A DNA stretch of 52,434 bases from Oscillospiraceae bacterium (GCA_017435965.1 JAFSEA010000110.1:1-52434); one strand, 5' to 3'; counted from the stretch's first letter, positions 7,887 to 18,179 are shown. A program made the numbers and translations. The notes: generated by a model from the letters alone, not told the origin.

Positions 7887-9035
7887 GTGAAATGCGAAAA
7901 GATTTTTGAGGTCATTGACTCACTTAACGATGAATATATTGGGCTCTGGGCTGATGCCTGCAGTATCGAAAGCCCCACAAACTTCAAAGAGGGCGTTGAC
8001 AAATGCGGAGAGCTCTTTATCAAAAAGGCAAAAGCTCTCGGCTTTGATATTGACATACATAAGGAAGAGGTTTCGGGAAACGCAGTATGCATAACGATGA
8101 ATAGCGATTCCGATCTTCCTCCCGTGGTATTCTCCGGGCATCTTGACACGGTTCACCCCATCGGCTCTTTCGGAAATCCCCCTGTTAGCCTAGACGATGA
8201 ATATATCTACGGTCCCGGTGCAAACGACTGTAAGGGCGGCATAGTCGCCGCGCTTCTTGCAATGGATGCACTTTCAAAGTATGGCTTTAAAGACCGTCCC
8301 ATAAAGCTTCTTCTCCAGAGCGACGAAGAAAACGGAAGCCGTTTCTGTGACAAAAGAACAGTACAGTATATGTGTGAAAAATCAAAGGGTGCAGCAGCCT
8401 TTTTAAACTGTGAAGGATATGGTCCTCATCACGTGGTAATCGAAAGAAAGGGCATACTTAAATATTCTTTCGAGGTCACAGGTCGTGCGGCACACGCATC
8501 TGTATGCTATAACGGCGTGAGTGCAATTGCCGAGGCTGCACGCAAAATTTCAGAGCTTGAAAAGCTCAAAAACCCGGATGGTCTCACCTGCAACTGCGGA
8601 CTTATAAGCGGCGGTACTGCGGAAAATTCCGTCCCCGAAAAATGCACCTTCACCGCCGATATCCGTTTTAAGACCGTTGATGAGATGGAGGAGGCAAAAA
8701 GGCTCGTTGCAGAGATTGCAAGCACAGCTTTTATAGAAGGTTCAACCTGCAAAGCAACTCTTGTAAGCTACAGAACACCAATGGAGAAAAGAGAAAGAAA
8801 CTACGCTCTTCTCGATAAGGTCAACGAAATATTCAAAGAAAATAACATACCCACGGTTTGCACATTTTTCGGAAACGGCGGTTCCGATGCGGCAGACCTT
8901 TCTCAGTTCGGAGTTCCGACAATAGACGGTCTCGGCACCGAAGGCAAATTCATCCATTCCATAAACGAAAGAGGATTACTCTCCTCCCTCGCAAGAGCCG
9001 CAAAACGCCTCGCATCAATTGCGTATTGTATATGA
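7887..9035 (+). CDS. M20-family metallopeptidase / deacylase (ArgE/DapE-like)
   Basis: 382 residues. Metal-site motifs of the M20 family are present: GHLDTVHP (first His), GANDCKGG (bridging Asp), SDEENGS (catalytic and metal Glu) and the C-terminal FIHSINE (last His). The central lid or dimerisation domain holds GRAAHASVCYNG. The family hydrolyses amide bonds in small substrates such as N-acyl amino acids, dipeptides or succinyl-diaminopimelate; the exact substrate cannot be read. The GTG start at 7887 is preferred because GCGGTGATGG lies about 6 bases upstream, the same arrangement as the TTG start of the GntR gene at 11153. The ATG at 7869 would add six residues and sits almost at the promoter start point. 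Monocistronic, ending in a shared terminator. Confidence 0.85.
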   Translation: MKCEKIFEVIDSLNDEYIGLWADACSIESPTNFKEGVDKCGELFIKKAKALGFDIDIHKEEVSGNAVCITMNSDSDLPPVVFSGHLDTVHPIGSFGNPPVSLDDEYIYGPGANDCKGGIVAALLAMDALSKYGFKDRPIKLLLQSDEENGSRFCDKRTVQYMCEKSKGAAAFLNCEGYGPHHVVIERKGILKYSFEVTGRAAHASVCYNGVSAIAEAARKISELEKLKNPDGLTCNCGLISGGTAENSVPEKCTFTADIRFKTVDEMEEAKRLVAEIASTAFIEGSTCKATLVSYRTPMEKRERNYALLDKVNEIFKENNIPTVCTFFGNGGSDAADLSQFGVPTIDGLGTEGKFIHSINERGLLSSLARAAKRLASIAYCI

Positions 9036-9040
9036 AACTT

Positions 9041-9073
9041 AAAAGCTGTGACGAAAATTTCGCCACAGCTTTT
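9041..9073. terminator. Bidirectional terminator between M20 and aldolase genes
   Basis: AAAAGCTGTG (9041-9050) pairs with CACAGCTTTT (9064-9073). A-run and T-run flank the stem, so it can serve both converging genes. It overlaps the aldolase stop codon. Confidence 0.85.
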
Positions 9074-9839
9074 ATTTCTTCCCAAATTCTTCACACAACG
9101 CCTTATAGCTTTCCGAAAGGAGTGAAAGCTCTGTTCCTGTCCAGAAGAAGTTTCCACCGAGGCTTCGGTATCTTTCGATAAGAGTTTTATCATCAACAAA
9201 GCTTCCGCAGGTTATTTTTTCCTTATTACAGACAGAGAACACCTTTCCGACAAACTCCGTCATTTCATCGCTTAATATATCAAGAGGTGTGCCGAGCATT
9301 ATTGATGCATCATACGGTCCTATGAGAACGCCGGATATCTCATCCTTATAGTTTTTGAGAATGTCGGGCAAAACCGAAAGTCCTTCCTTTGATTCCATCT
9401 GCACAAAAAGGAGACGGTTATCGTTATATTTATCGGTACTTCCGCAGTCCTCGCGGCGAAGGTTTGAAAAGCCTCCGCAGCCTTTTCTTCCTCTCGGAAA
9501 ATAGCGCATTGCACGGATTGCGGTTTCTACCTGCTCAACACTTTCTACTCTCGGAAGGATTATTCCGTCAGCACCCATATCGAGAGTTTTTGAAATGAGA
9601 TTCGGCACACAGTCGGAAATTCTCACAATACCGGGCAAATCGCAAAGACGGCAGGTGCGAAGAAGAGCTTCTGCGCTCTCAACGGAGAGTGTTCCGTGTT
9701 CAAGGTCAATCACAACCCCATCAAAAGGAAAACGTGAAATCAGCTCAATAATTCCCGACCAAGCGACATTGCCGAGATTTGTTGTGAGTATTTCTTCCCT
9801 GTTCTTTAGCTTTTTATGTAAATTTTCAAATCTGCTCAT
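9072..9839 (-). CDS. HpcH/HpaI-family aldolase
   Basis: 255 residues. It matches the HpcH/HpaI (class II, metal-dependent) aldolase family: VVIDLEHG near residues 42-50, a GIVRISD strand, GADGIILPRVES, RYFPRGRKGCGG, FVQMESKEGL (metal Glu region) and LIGPYDASIMLG. Members split 4-hydroxy-2-oxo acids into pyruvate plus an aldehyde (for example KDG, rhamnonate or heptenedioate types); the substrate is not decidable here. The ATG at 9839 has GGGTGG six bases upstream. An alternative ATG at 9851 overlaps the stop of the aminotransferase (TAATG), so the two genes are translationally coupled. The pairing with an aminotransferase suggests catabolism of a hydroxy-amino acid or an oxo-acid intermediate (inference). 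Confidence 0.82.
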   Translation of the reverse strand: MSRFENLHKKLKNREEILTTNLGNVAWSGIIELISRFPFDGVVIDLEHGTLSVESAEALLRTCRLCDLPGIVRISDCVPNLISKTLDMGADGIILPRVESVEQVETAIRAMRYFPRGRKGCGGFSNLRREDCGSTDKYNDNRLLFVQMESKEGLSVLPDILKNYKDEISGVLIGPYDASIMLGTPLDILSDEMTEFVGKVFSVCNKEKITCGSFVDDKTLIERYRSLGGNFFWTGTELSLLSESYKALCEEFGKK

Positions 9840-9850
9840 AATACCACCCA

Positions 9851-11017
9851 TTAAAGACTATTCACAAACTCACGGATACGGGAAAGTCCCTCTAAAAGGT
9901 CTTTCTCGGAAAGTGCATAGGACATTCTCACGTGCCCCGCACCGTTTGTACCAAAACCTGAGCCGGGTGTTACGGAAACACGCTTTTCCAAAAGAAGTCT
10001 CTCACAAAATTCATCATCTGAAAGACCTGTGCCCCTTATATCAACAAAGGCATAGAACGCACCCTGAAGCTTTGGGCAGGAGAGCATCGGAATTTTGTTT
10101 ATCTCCTCCACCATAATATCACGGCGGCGTTCAAAGGACTTCACCATGGCCTTCGCTTCGTCCTGAGGGCCTAAAAGTGCTTCAACTGCGGCATACTGGG
10201 CGAAAGTTGTGGGGCTTGCGAGAGTGTTTTCGTTTATGCGGAGCATTGCGTTTATTATCTCTTCAAGACCTGCGGCATAGCCTATTCTCCAGCCTGTCAT
10301 TGCATAGGATTTTGAGAAGGAATTACAGATAACCGTTCTCTCACGCATACCGTCAAACATAACGGGACTACAGAACTTTATATCGTCATAGATTATATGG
10401 TCATAGACCTCATCGCTTATGAGAATAACGTCGTGCTCTTTGCAGACCTCGCAGAGACGTCGCATTGTATCTTCATCCATAACCCGTCCCGTGGGATTTG
10501 AGGGGGAATTTAAAATTATCGTTTTAGTTTTATCTGTTATATATTTCGGAAGCACATCGGGGTCATACATAAAGTTTGTCTCTTCACTGACGGGGACACA
10601 CACCGCTTTGCCAAGCTCCATAAGGGGATGGTGGAAATGGTTGCACCAGTAAGGATCCGGGACAATCACTTCATCATCGGGGTTTATAAGTGCCTCACTT
10701 GCGGCACGGAGAGCGTTCATACCGCCTGCGGTGATGAGAATTTCCGTTTCGGGGTTATATCTCACACCGTGGGTTTTGAATATCGTGTCGGAAATAGCAC
10801 GGCGAAGCTCAAGCACACCCTGATTTGCGGCATAGCCTGTTTTGTGCTCCGCAAGTGCTTTTTCACAAGCCTTTACAACATTCTCCGGAGTGTGAAAATC
10901 AGGCTCACCTACTGTGAAGGAAATTACATTATCAAGAGTTTTTTCAAGCTCATACATTTTTCTGATTTTAGTTCTGCCAACGCTGTTTGCACGGCGTGAA
11001 ATAAGGTTTTCTTTCAT
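9851..11017 (-). CDS. Class I/II PLP aminotransferase (AspC-like)
   Basis: 388 residues, fold-type I. Visible landmarks are FTVGEPDFHTP near residue 30, GYAANQG, the cofactor strand ITAGGMNALR, NSPSNPTGR (substrate-binding Asn), DEVYDHIIYDD and the PLP-lysine motif SFSKSYAMTGWRIGY. It transfers amino groups between an amino acid and a 2-oxo acid; aspartate, alanine or aromatic substrates are all possible. The ATG at 11017 or the one at 11023 fits the AAAGG ribosome site; longer reading upstream enters the promoter region. It forms an operon with the aldolase, and a GntR/FCD gene is transcribed divergently 130 bases away, probably as local regulator. Confidence 0.87.
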   Translation of the reverse strand: MKENLISRRANSVGRTKIRKMYELEKTLDNVISFTVGEPDFHTPENVVKACEKALAEHKTGYAANQGVLELRRAISDTIFKTHGVRYNPETEILITAGGMNALRAASEALINPDDEVIVPDPYWCNHFHHPLMELGKAVCVPVSEETNFMYDPDVLPKYITDKTKTIILNSPSNPTGRVMDEDTMRRLCEVCKEHDVILISDEVYDHIIYDDIKFCSPVMFDGMRERTVICNSFSKSYAMTGWRIGYAAGLEEIINAMLRINENTLASPTTFAQYAAVEALLGPQDEAKAMVKSFERRRDIMVEEINKIPMLSCPKLQGAFYAFVDIRGTGLSDDEFCERLLLEKRVSVTPGSGFGTNGAGHVRMSYALSEKDLLEGLSRIREFVNSL

Positions 11018-11102
11018 CTTCATCAATCCTTTCATTAACACTACGATTATAAACCATTCACGGCAAGATGTCAACAGATTGTTCAACAATCCTACAATGC
11101 TC

Positions 11103-11131
11103 TTGAAAAATTTTCCGTCAGGTGGTATAAT
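11103..11131 (+). promoter_or_regulatory. Promoter of the GntR gene
   Basis: TTGAAA (11103-11108), 17 bases, TATAAT (11126-11131). The start codon TTG at 11153 follows GGCGGTGAGG. Confidence 0.7.
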
Positions 11132-11152
11132 AAGAGAAAAGGCGGTGAGGTT

Positions 11153-11806
11153 TTGGGAGAGATACAAATTAAGACAATTTCCGTTGTCGATGCGGTAATA
11201 TCGGCACTTGAAAAGGATATATTTTTTACTTTTGCACCCGGTGAGAAAATGACGGAGAATGTTCTTATCTCACGTTATGGGGTAAGCCGCAATACTTTGC
11301 GTGAAGCAATGTCACAGCTTGTTTCCTGCGGTCTTCTTGTTAAAATCCCGAACCGCGGTGTTTTTGTCCGTGAAATAAACCGTGAGGATGTCCGTGAGAT
11401 TTTTTCACTTCGTGCTCTGCTTGAGACCGAGGCTGTTTGCAGAATAATAAAAAACGACACAGACACAAAGCCTCTTCTTGAAAAGGCAGAGTTTCTGCAA
11501 CGCGAAACTCCCCGTGATAACTGGGATGAATATGTCAGTGCGGATATTGATTTCCACACACTTCTCGTTTCCCTGTCGGAAAGCACCCGTCTCATTCGGC
11601 TTTATGATGCCATAATCTCCGAGGTGAAGCTCTGCATCTGCCAGTCAAAGGAGCATATTCCACCTACTGCAGTCAATAAAATCACGCACAAAGAAATTCT
11701 CGATGCAATTTCCGAAAAAAACTCAGTTCTCGCCTCAAAGCTTCTTTCAAAGCACATAGAAAACGCAATTTCAAACTACGAAAAGGGCTTTGATGCAAAA
11801 AAATAA
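11153..11806 (+). CDS. GntR-family regulator, FCD (FadR-type) ligand domain
   Basis: 217 residues, TTG start with a strong GGCGGTGAGG site. Residues about 10-75 are the winged helix (VLISRYGVSRNTLREAMSQL, then LLVKIPNRGVFV). Residues about 85-210 are the all-helical FCD domain with SADIDFHTLLVSLS holding the metal-binding Asp and His, and later His residues at THKEI and KHIENA. Such proteins repress metabolic operons and release on binding organic acids. It is divergent from the aminotransferase-aldolase operon, which is its likely target (inference from position). Confidence 0.88.
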   Translation: MGEIQIKTISVVDAVISALEKDIFFTFAPGEKMTENVLISRYGVSRNTLREAMSQLVSCGLLVKIPNRGVFVREINREDVREIFSLRALLETEAVCRIIKNDTDTKPLLEKAEFLQRETPRDNWDEYVSADIDFHTLLVSLSESTRLIRLYDAIISEVKLCICQSKEHIPPTAVNKITHKEILDAISEKNSVLASKLLSKHIENAISNYEKGFDAKK

Positions 11807-11835
11807 CTGTTGCCCGTAAGCAACAGTTATTTTTG
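11803..11835. terminator. Bidirectional terminator, ATAACTGTTGC stem
   Basis: ATAACTGTTGC (11803-11813) pairs perfectly with GCAACAGTTAT (11820-11830), flanked by A-run and T-run. It separates the converging GntR and giant surface protein genes. The same stem recurs at 22252-22279. Confidence 0.9.
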
Positions 11836-11837
11836 TT

Positions 11838-14800
11838 TTACTTGTTTGTCTCAAAAAATCTGTGGAGGATTGCGGCACATTCTGCTCTTGTTGCAGTATC
11901 CTTCGGACAGAGAGTCTTTTCACTTCTTCCTTTGATAAGTTCTGAACCGACCGCCCAATTCATTGCAGAAATTGCATATTCCGAGATCTCGTCTGCATCG
12001 TCAAAGTGCAGGTTTTCTTCAAGCGTTACAGCCGACATTCCTTTATATTCCGCATACCTTAACATAATTGCAGCAAACTGTTCACGGGTGATATTCACAT
12101 TGGGTGCAAATTCGTTTTCGGATATTCCCTTTACAATACCGTTCTGCTTTGCCCAGGAAACTGCATTTCCGTAATAGCTTTCCATATCCACATCACCAAA
12201 CGGAGAGCTTTCGTTTGTTGTCGGTTCACCTTCCATTCGGTAGAGAACCGTGACAAGCATTGCTCTGGTAACATTTCTGCTCGGTGCAAAGAGTTTTTCC
12301 GATACGCCCTTCATCAAACCGTTTTCATTCACAAAACGTACATCGTCATAGAACCAATGCTCAAGCTTTACATCTTCAAAGGGATTCTGCCATCCGGACG
12401 GTGAATTTCCGGAGAACTCTTTCCACTTCGCATAGAGTGTTAAGCTCTTTGATACAGTTGCATCAAAATCATAAGCAGTTGTAAGTTCTTCGTCTGTGTA
12501 CCAACCGTCAAAGGTGTAACCGTCTTTGGTCGGAGCATCGGGAATTGTTACCTTGCCGCCGAGACTTACTGAAACTGATTTAATTTCGCTTCCGCCGTTT
12601 GTTTCAAAGCTGACAATATAGGTAGGTGTGGCATCGCCACCGCCACCACCACCGCCGCCTCCGCCGGAGGAACGGGCAGTAAATGTCGCGTTAATCAAGA
12701 TTCGTTCATCCTCAGGAACGACTGTGTAAGTATTGCCGCTACTGATTGTATTTCCGTTGAGAGTCAGGCTTGAAAGCTTGTAGTTTTTATCAGCTTCGGC
12801 ACGGATTACAATTTCATCACCGAAGTTCAGAATACTGTTATTGGCAATAACTTCGCCACCCTTTGTGATGACAATCTTACCGCCTGCACCGCAGGTAACT
12901 TCCAGCTGTTTGCCTGATACAACAGTTGGGGTGAGCTCGATGTCCGCCTTGACGTTCTCAACAGTTACATCCCACTTATTTACTGCGGTCTTCTTGGCAT
13001 CAACTCTGCTTCCGGCACCTGCCGCAACCTGCAGCTCTGTGATGATGTTATTATCCTTGCTTTCTACCACAAAGGTGACAGTTCCGCGGTCACGAACCTG
13101 CTTATCTGTGCCATATTCAACCGGAGTTTCCAAGATGTCTGTGACAACATAGCGACCTTCCGCATCATCTGCAGGCAGATTATGGAGCAAAATCTCCACG
13201 CACTCAACGCGGACGGTTGTATCCTTGTCGATAGCTTCAATCATAAGAATGTTATCCAGATAATCGGTCATTTCCTCGCCGTTTACTATCCACTTATCCA
13301 CCATCATACCGGAATCCGGAGTAACAGTGAGCTCAACATTCTGGCCTTTATGAATAACAATGCCTGTTTCGGGATTGATGTATTCAAGCTGATCTCCAAA
13401 GCCTGCTTTGATTTCGATAGAGCCGTTTACAACTTCTGTTTTCAGTTCTATGTTCTGGCTTGCCATAAATTCTGCTGTAACATCGGTATTTTCCGTTACA
13501 TCCGTAAGAGTCAGGCTGAGCTGATTTCCGGAAGCTGTCTCGTTGACTGTCCAGCCGCTGAGATACTGATGTTCGGAAGGTACTGCGGTGAGAACCACAT
13601 CGTCATATCTCCATACAATGATGCTTCCGTTTTCTATTGTTGCTTCTTCACCGTTGACCGTGGCGGTTATTGCGCCAAGACCGATGGTATCAATGCTTAC
13701 GGTATACTGAGGAATGGGTTCAAACTTAACATACACTGACATAGGTGCCGTAATATGCTCTACATCATATGTGTTCTGCTCAACAGCTGTGCCGCTGATA
13801 GGCATAGTGCCTTCGGCATCGCTGTACCAACCTTCTACGCGATAATAAGCATCGGGAACAGCTGTGAAGGATATATCGGAGCCTGCATAAACGGAAGCAG
13901 GATTTGTTCTATAGTCCTTGAGGGTAAGAACACCGTTCATTCCGCCGTCAGTCTCGCCGTTTGTATCAACAACGCCGTAGGTTACCTGATGTGTAACGGC
14001 ATCCAGTCTGTAGGTTGCCTCTACTGTGAGATTCTCGGTAACACTCAGACTTAAGGTTTCGGAAGTTTCATCTGAAGGAGCTCCGTTCACTGTCCAGCCG
14101 AGGAAGGAGTATCCGGTAGGTAACTTAGCTTCTGCGGTGAAAGTAACAACGCTGTCGCCTACCACCAAATCTCCGGAAGCGATAGCATTACCGGAAACAA
14201 CTGCATTCACAGTTCCTTCGGTTGCGGAGAAGTTCACGGTATAGGACTTGCGTATGATATTCACGGTAATATCAGCACCCATGCCGACAGTTGCCGCATA
14301 ATCAAAGGCTTCAGCAATGATCTGCTGTTTTTCGCCGTTTACATACCAACCTTCAATCTCATAGTTATTATCCAGATCATTTACAATAATAGTAACTGTG
14401 CCGTCCACAGCAGGCTTGTTGCCGGAGGCGAAATCCTGTGCAACACCGCCATCGGGAACGAAGACTGCGGTCAGTAAAGCCTTATCGGCAGCACCTGTAA
14501 CAGCGAAGCTGATGTCTTCACCAACATAGTCAAACTGTGCAAGGATATTCTGGTCAGCCATACCGTCTGTGACGGTGATTACGGGAGCAACAGTGGTTTC
14601 CTCGCCGTTTACAAACCACTTGGAAACCTTATAGCCTGCCTCGGGTGCAGGTGCGAAGGTCACGGTGCTGCCTTCATATACTGTGGAAACAGTGCCTGTG
14701 GTATCAGTTTCGGAATAAGCCTCCATACCTTTTCGCTCCACAATTGCGGAGAGTGTACCGTTGAGACCGCCTGCCTCAGCATCGTTCTTGTCGATAACGC

Positions 14801-17800
14801 TGAAGGTCACGGAGGTAGTATCAAGTGCCTTGTAGGTCACTGCAATAGCGGTATTCTCCTGAACATCTGATATTGTAAAGCTCTTATTATCACTGTTTGC
14901 AATTTCTGTCAAAGTGACCTCATTGGTGTTTACGGTAACGTTATCTATTACATATCCCTTAACAGGGGAGATTTCTGCTTCTATATCGCTTCCGAAGTCA
15001 ATATAGCTGCCGGAGGTGATTTCGCCTTCGGTGAAGTCTCGGGTTGCAGACATAGTCACTTCGCCGTTTGCATCATTGTCTACTGTTACAACAGGCTTTG
15101 CCTTGTAAGTGATTTTGACGGTGGTATTGTTGGTAACATCGGTCAGTACAAAGTAGCGGATGTCCTTGTCGGATGTCAGGACAACTGCAGAATCGTTTAC
15201 GGTAACATCGTCTACCACATAACCTGCAGAAGGAACGATATTTATCTGTATGCGGCTACCGAAGTCCACAACAGTTTCTTTATCTGTTGAGGTGACATCT
15301 CCGACCTGCAGGTTGGCATTTCCGCCACTGCCATTATCAAGAACGATGGTAGGCTTCTTTTCAAAGTGAACCTTTACCTCTGCATTCTGATCCATGGTAA
15401 GCTGATAGGATTCAACGCCTTCTCCTGCTACTTGATATGCACCAACGGTCCACTTGGCGATGCGGAAACCGTCCGAAGGCTTGGCTGTGAAGTTTACAAC
15501 TGCGCCCTGAGGTACATTTGTACCTGATGTGATTGCATTACCGGAACGGGTGGCAGTGATGGTGCCTGCTTCTGCAACTGTTCCGCCGTTAGTTCCGATA
15601 AGCTCGGTGCCGAAGGTAAGACCGCGCTGGTTGGGAGTTACGCAAATTACAGTATATTCCGCACTGCTTACCAGGTCATATACAGTTAATTCATCAACTG
15701 CATTGGCAACTACCTGACCGTTAAGCTCCCAATGGTCAATCAACATATTATCGGGAACTGTGACCTTGATATCAAGATTTGCATGATTGTGAGTATTCAG
15801 AGTAAAGACATTATCTGTACCTGCAACGTTCTGCTGATTGATGTTCACGCTGCCTCCGGCAACGGGAGCACCGCTCTTATCAACAAGCTTTACTGTGGCA
15901 TTAAGCTGTTCTTTCTTTTCAAAGGTTACAAAGTAATTCACAGTTTCAGATACATGGTCCACCGTGATTTTATTGCCTGTGAAGAAGCTTGTGCCGTTAT
16001 CTGCCATAACGCTTTCACCGTTGCGCGTCCAGCCTGCAACAACATAGCCATCAGAAGGAACAGCCGTAAGCACAACAGACTGATTCAGATTGATGCTGTC
16101 GCCGCTGTTAAAGACAGAGTTTCCTCCGGCATAAGTTCCGATGACCGAGCCACCGCCGGGAGTTCCGTCAAAGTTCAGCGTGTTGAAGGTTTGAGTGAAA
16201 TAGACCTGGATATTGCAGGCTTGCTGCAGGTTATCAATGGTATAATTAAGATTTCCGCCTGCCTTATTCTTACCGTCAACGACCCATTTTTCAACGCCAA
16301 AGCCGGCATTGGGAGCGGCGGTAACAGTAACATCTGCACCTATGGGAAGAAGTGTTCCGCTTTCTACTCTGAGGGGTGAGCTGGTATATGTGCCATTGGA
16401 GTCTGAAACCGTGGTAGTGTAGGAAATGTTTACAGAGCCGTTGGAAACAGCTTCGGCATAGACACGGACACTGCCTTGCTCCAGGGTAAAGACACCGGGT
16501 GTGAGTACCAGGCTGTATTTCTTTTCAAGCTCAGCGCGGACATCGGAATCCACCTTGACATCAATACGGTAGTTGCCGTTTGCGACAGCGGTAGTTGCAT
16601 CACTGGTAACGCTGTATTTAAGGAGATGAGTGTCTGCGGATGTTATACCGGTGACTGTTGCAACAAGCTGTGCCTCACGGGTTGCCTTGTCATCACGAAG
16701 CGATGCCTTGGCAGGCTGAGCTGCAATCTGTACGGTTTTGGGATGCACCTTTATTGCTACAGAAGCGGTGTAGTCCTGGGTACCGTCGTTGTATGTGGCA
16801 GTGACGGTGTAGTTGCCCACCTCTGTCGGGGTAAACATATTTTTGCTTATAAGTCCGGAGTTCTCTTTGCCGTCCCTCTTTACGGTATAGGTTACGGCAT
16901 TGTCGGAAGTGACAGGGCTCTTGCCGTCTTTGGAAACAATAACAGGGGCAAGATTGAGAGAAGAACCGTAGGTTATAGCTCCTCCGGAGATGCTGAGAGA
17001 CTTGCTTGCATTGACAGCATATATCTTTATGGGTTCGGAATTGCTTCCGAAGTAAACGCTGTTGCCATTGTAGGCAGATTTGACCTCATAAACTCCGGCG
17101 GAGGGGAAGGTGTATTCTGCCGTCCATTTATCACCGGACTTTTTAGCATTAACACTCTGGGTAGAGCCGGTGGTTAAGTCTGTAATCTGGAAATAAACAC
17201 TTCCGGTGATTTCAGCAGGAGCAACAGATGCGCTGAGAGTCAGCTTGTCGCCATCCACGGTAGTGACATTCTGTCCCGTAACAATCTTGGAAACAGTGGA
17301 AGTCTGCATGGGTACGAGATTGTTGGGTTTGCACTTTTCGCTACCAACCATAATGTAGCCGGCAGATTCATCATGGAATACTTCCACATACTCAGCACCG
17401 GATTTGTAATAATACTTTGTGGCGGTGCTGTTTTCTCCGGATATGTTAACGGTAACCTCAGCCACATAGACATAGGTATCGCCTACCTTATAGCCGCTTG
17501 TGGATTTGATATCGGTGGCTATTTCCACTTCCGGAAGTCCGGTGGTGAGGGTAGCTGATGTTTCTACCGCCAAATCGCCCTGAGTACCGTCGTCTTTTCT
17601 GTCATGGAATACGCGGTAAGCATCGGTATATTCTGCGCCGATGGCATTTCCGGCATCAACGGCATACAGTTTGCCGCTTTCATCTACCCAAAAATAGGGA
17701 GCTGTGTAGGTATAATCTGTTACAACACCGTTGGCATCTGTTGTTGCCTCTTCTGATGTTGCCATCATAGTGTAGGTTTTGCCTCCGTCGGTTTTGGTCA

Positions 17801-18029
17801 CGGAATTCCACTCGAGGATGGTCTCAATGATATCCTCGGAGACAGAGGAGCTTGACTGTACCGTATCGCCGTTAACGACAGATTCTGCACCGTTGGCAAC
17901 GGTAAGAGTTGCAGAAGTAGGTGTTTTGGAAATAGTCAGGGTAGCGGTTCGGGTATAGACATAGTCAGCACCCTGGCTGATACGGCATCGGAATTGTCTG
18001 CCGTCCATTTCGGCTGTTACATTCTCCAC
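11838..18029 (-). CDS. Giant surface protein, C-terminal part: Ig-like, InlB-type repeats, SLH
   Basis: 2063 residues from the first usable start, but the frame is open up to 18179, directly after the TAG that ends the upstream gene. The 50 extra codons form the start of an Ig-like domain (FYEWQYNDGESW), so this is the continuation of one long protein. Parts in order: Ig-like domains (to about 345); an MBG-like segment (about 430-525); about 15 divergent InlB/Flg_new-type repeats, each with a core such as GWTVNG or KWFVNGEE (about 530-1780); a run of ten glycines (near 1790); a classical InlB B-repeat (DGYTFDGWYTDEEL); three SLH domains (about 1875-2063, e.g. NPFEDVKLEHWFYDD). SLH domains anchor to pyruvylated cell-wall polymer. 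No ribosome site supports an independent start at 18029, so it may not be expressed alone. Confidence 0.75.
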   Translation of the reverse strand: MENVTAEMDGRQFRCRISQGADYVYTRTATLTISKTPTSATLTVANGAESVVNGDTVQSSSSVSEDIIETILEWNSVTKTDGGKTYTMMATSEEATTDANGVVTDYTYTAPYFWVDESGKLYAVDAGNAIGAEYTDAYRVFHDRKDDGTQGDLAVETSATLTTGLPEVEIATDIKSTSGYKVGDTYVYVAEVTVNISGENSTATKYYYKSGAEYVEVFHDESAGYIMVGSEKCKPNNLVPMQTSTVSKIVTGQNVTTVDGDKLTLSASVAPAEITGSVYFQITDLTTGSTQSVNAKKSGDKWTAEYTFPSAGVYEVKSAYNGNSVYFGSNSEPIKIYAVNASKSLSISGGAITYGSSLNLAPVIVSKDGKSPVTSDNAVTYTVKRDGKENSGLISKNMFTPTEVGNYTVTATYNDGTQDYTASVAIKVHPKTVQIAAQPAKASLRDDKATREAQLVATVTGITSADTHLLKYSVTSDATTAVANGNYRIDVKVDSDVRAELEKKYSLVLTPGVFTLEQGSVRVYAEAVSNGSVNISYTTTVSDSNGTYTSSPLRVESGTLLPIGADVTVTAAPNAGFGVEKWVVDGKNKAGGNLNYTIDNLQQACNIQVYFTQTFNTLNFDGTPGGGSVIGTYAGGNSVFNSGDSINLNQSVVLTAVPSDGYVVAGWTRNGESVMADNGTSFFTGNKITVDHVSETVNYFVTFEKKEQLNATVKLVDKSGAPVAGGSVNINQQNVAGTDNVFTLNTHNHANLDIKVTVPDNMLIDHWELNGQVVANAVDELTVYDLVSSAEYTVICVTPNQRGLTFGTELIGTNGGTVAEAGTITATRSGNAITSGTNVPQGAVVNFTAKPSDGFRIAKWTVGAYQVAGEGVESYQLTMDQNAEVKVHFEKKPTIVLDNGSGGNANLQVGDVTSTDKETVVDFGSRIQINIVPSAGYVVDDVTVNDSAVVLTSDKDIRYFVLTDVTNNTTVKITYKAKPVVTVDNDANGEVTMSATRDFTEGEITSGSYIDFGSDIEAEISPVKGYVIDNVTVNTNEVTLTEIANSDNKSFTISDVQENTAIAVTYKALDTTSVTFSVIDKNDAEAGGLNGTLSAIVERKGMEAYSETDTTGTVSTVYEGSTVTFAPAPEAGYKVSKWFVNGEETTVAPVITVTDGMADQNILAQFDYVGEDISFAVTGAADKALLTAVFVPDGGVAQDFASGNKPAVDGTVTIIVNDLDNNYEIEGWYVNGEKQQIIAEAFDYAATVGMGADITVNIIRKSYTVNFSATEGTVNAVVSGNAIASGDLVVGDSVVTFTAEAKLPTGYSFLGWTVNGAPSDETSETLSLSVTENLTVEATYRLDAVTHQVTYGVVDTNGETDGGMNGVLTLKDYRTNPASVYAGSDISFTAVPDAYYRVEGWYSDAEGTMPISGTAVEQNTYDVEHITAPMSVYVKFEPIPQYTVSIDTIGLGAITATVNGEEATIENGSIIVWRYDDVVLTAVPSEHQYLSGWTVNETASGNQLSLTLTDVTENTDVTAEFMASQNIELKTEVVNGSIEIKAGFGDQLEYINPETGIVIHKGQNVELTVTPDSGMMVDKWIVNGEEMTDYLDNILMIEAIDKDTTVRVECVEILLHNLPADDAEGRYVVTDILETPVEYGTDKQVRDRGTVTFVVESKDNNIITELQVAAGAGSRVDAKKTAVNKWDVTVENVKADIELTPTVVSGKQLEVTCGAGGKIVITKGGEVIANNSILNFGDEIVIRAEADKNYKLSSLTLNGNTISSGNTYTVVPEDERILINATFTARSSGGGGGGGGGGDATPTYIVSFETNGGSEIKSVSVSLGGKVTIPDAPTKDGYTFDGWYTDEELTTAYDFDATVSKSLTLYAKWKEFSGNSPSGWQNPFEDVKLEHWFYDDVRFVNENGLMKGVSEKLFAPSRNVTRAMLVTVLYRMEGEPTTNESSPFGDVDMESYYGNAVSWAKQNGIVKGISENEFAPNVNITREQFAAIMLRYAEYKGMSAVTLEENLHFDDADEISEYAISAMNWAVGSELIKGRSEKTLCPKDTATRAECAAILHRFFETNK

Positions 18030-18179
18030 TGTAAGTACAGATGTGTTGCTTCCCGAAATTTTTGTCCAGCTCTCGCCGTCATTATACTGCCATTCATAGA
18101 AAATGGTCTTGTTGCTGTCGGAAGCAATTTGTGTAGAGAAGGTAGCGTTAAGTCCCTTGGCAGCCGAGGTGTCCTTGGG

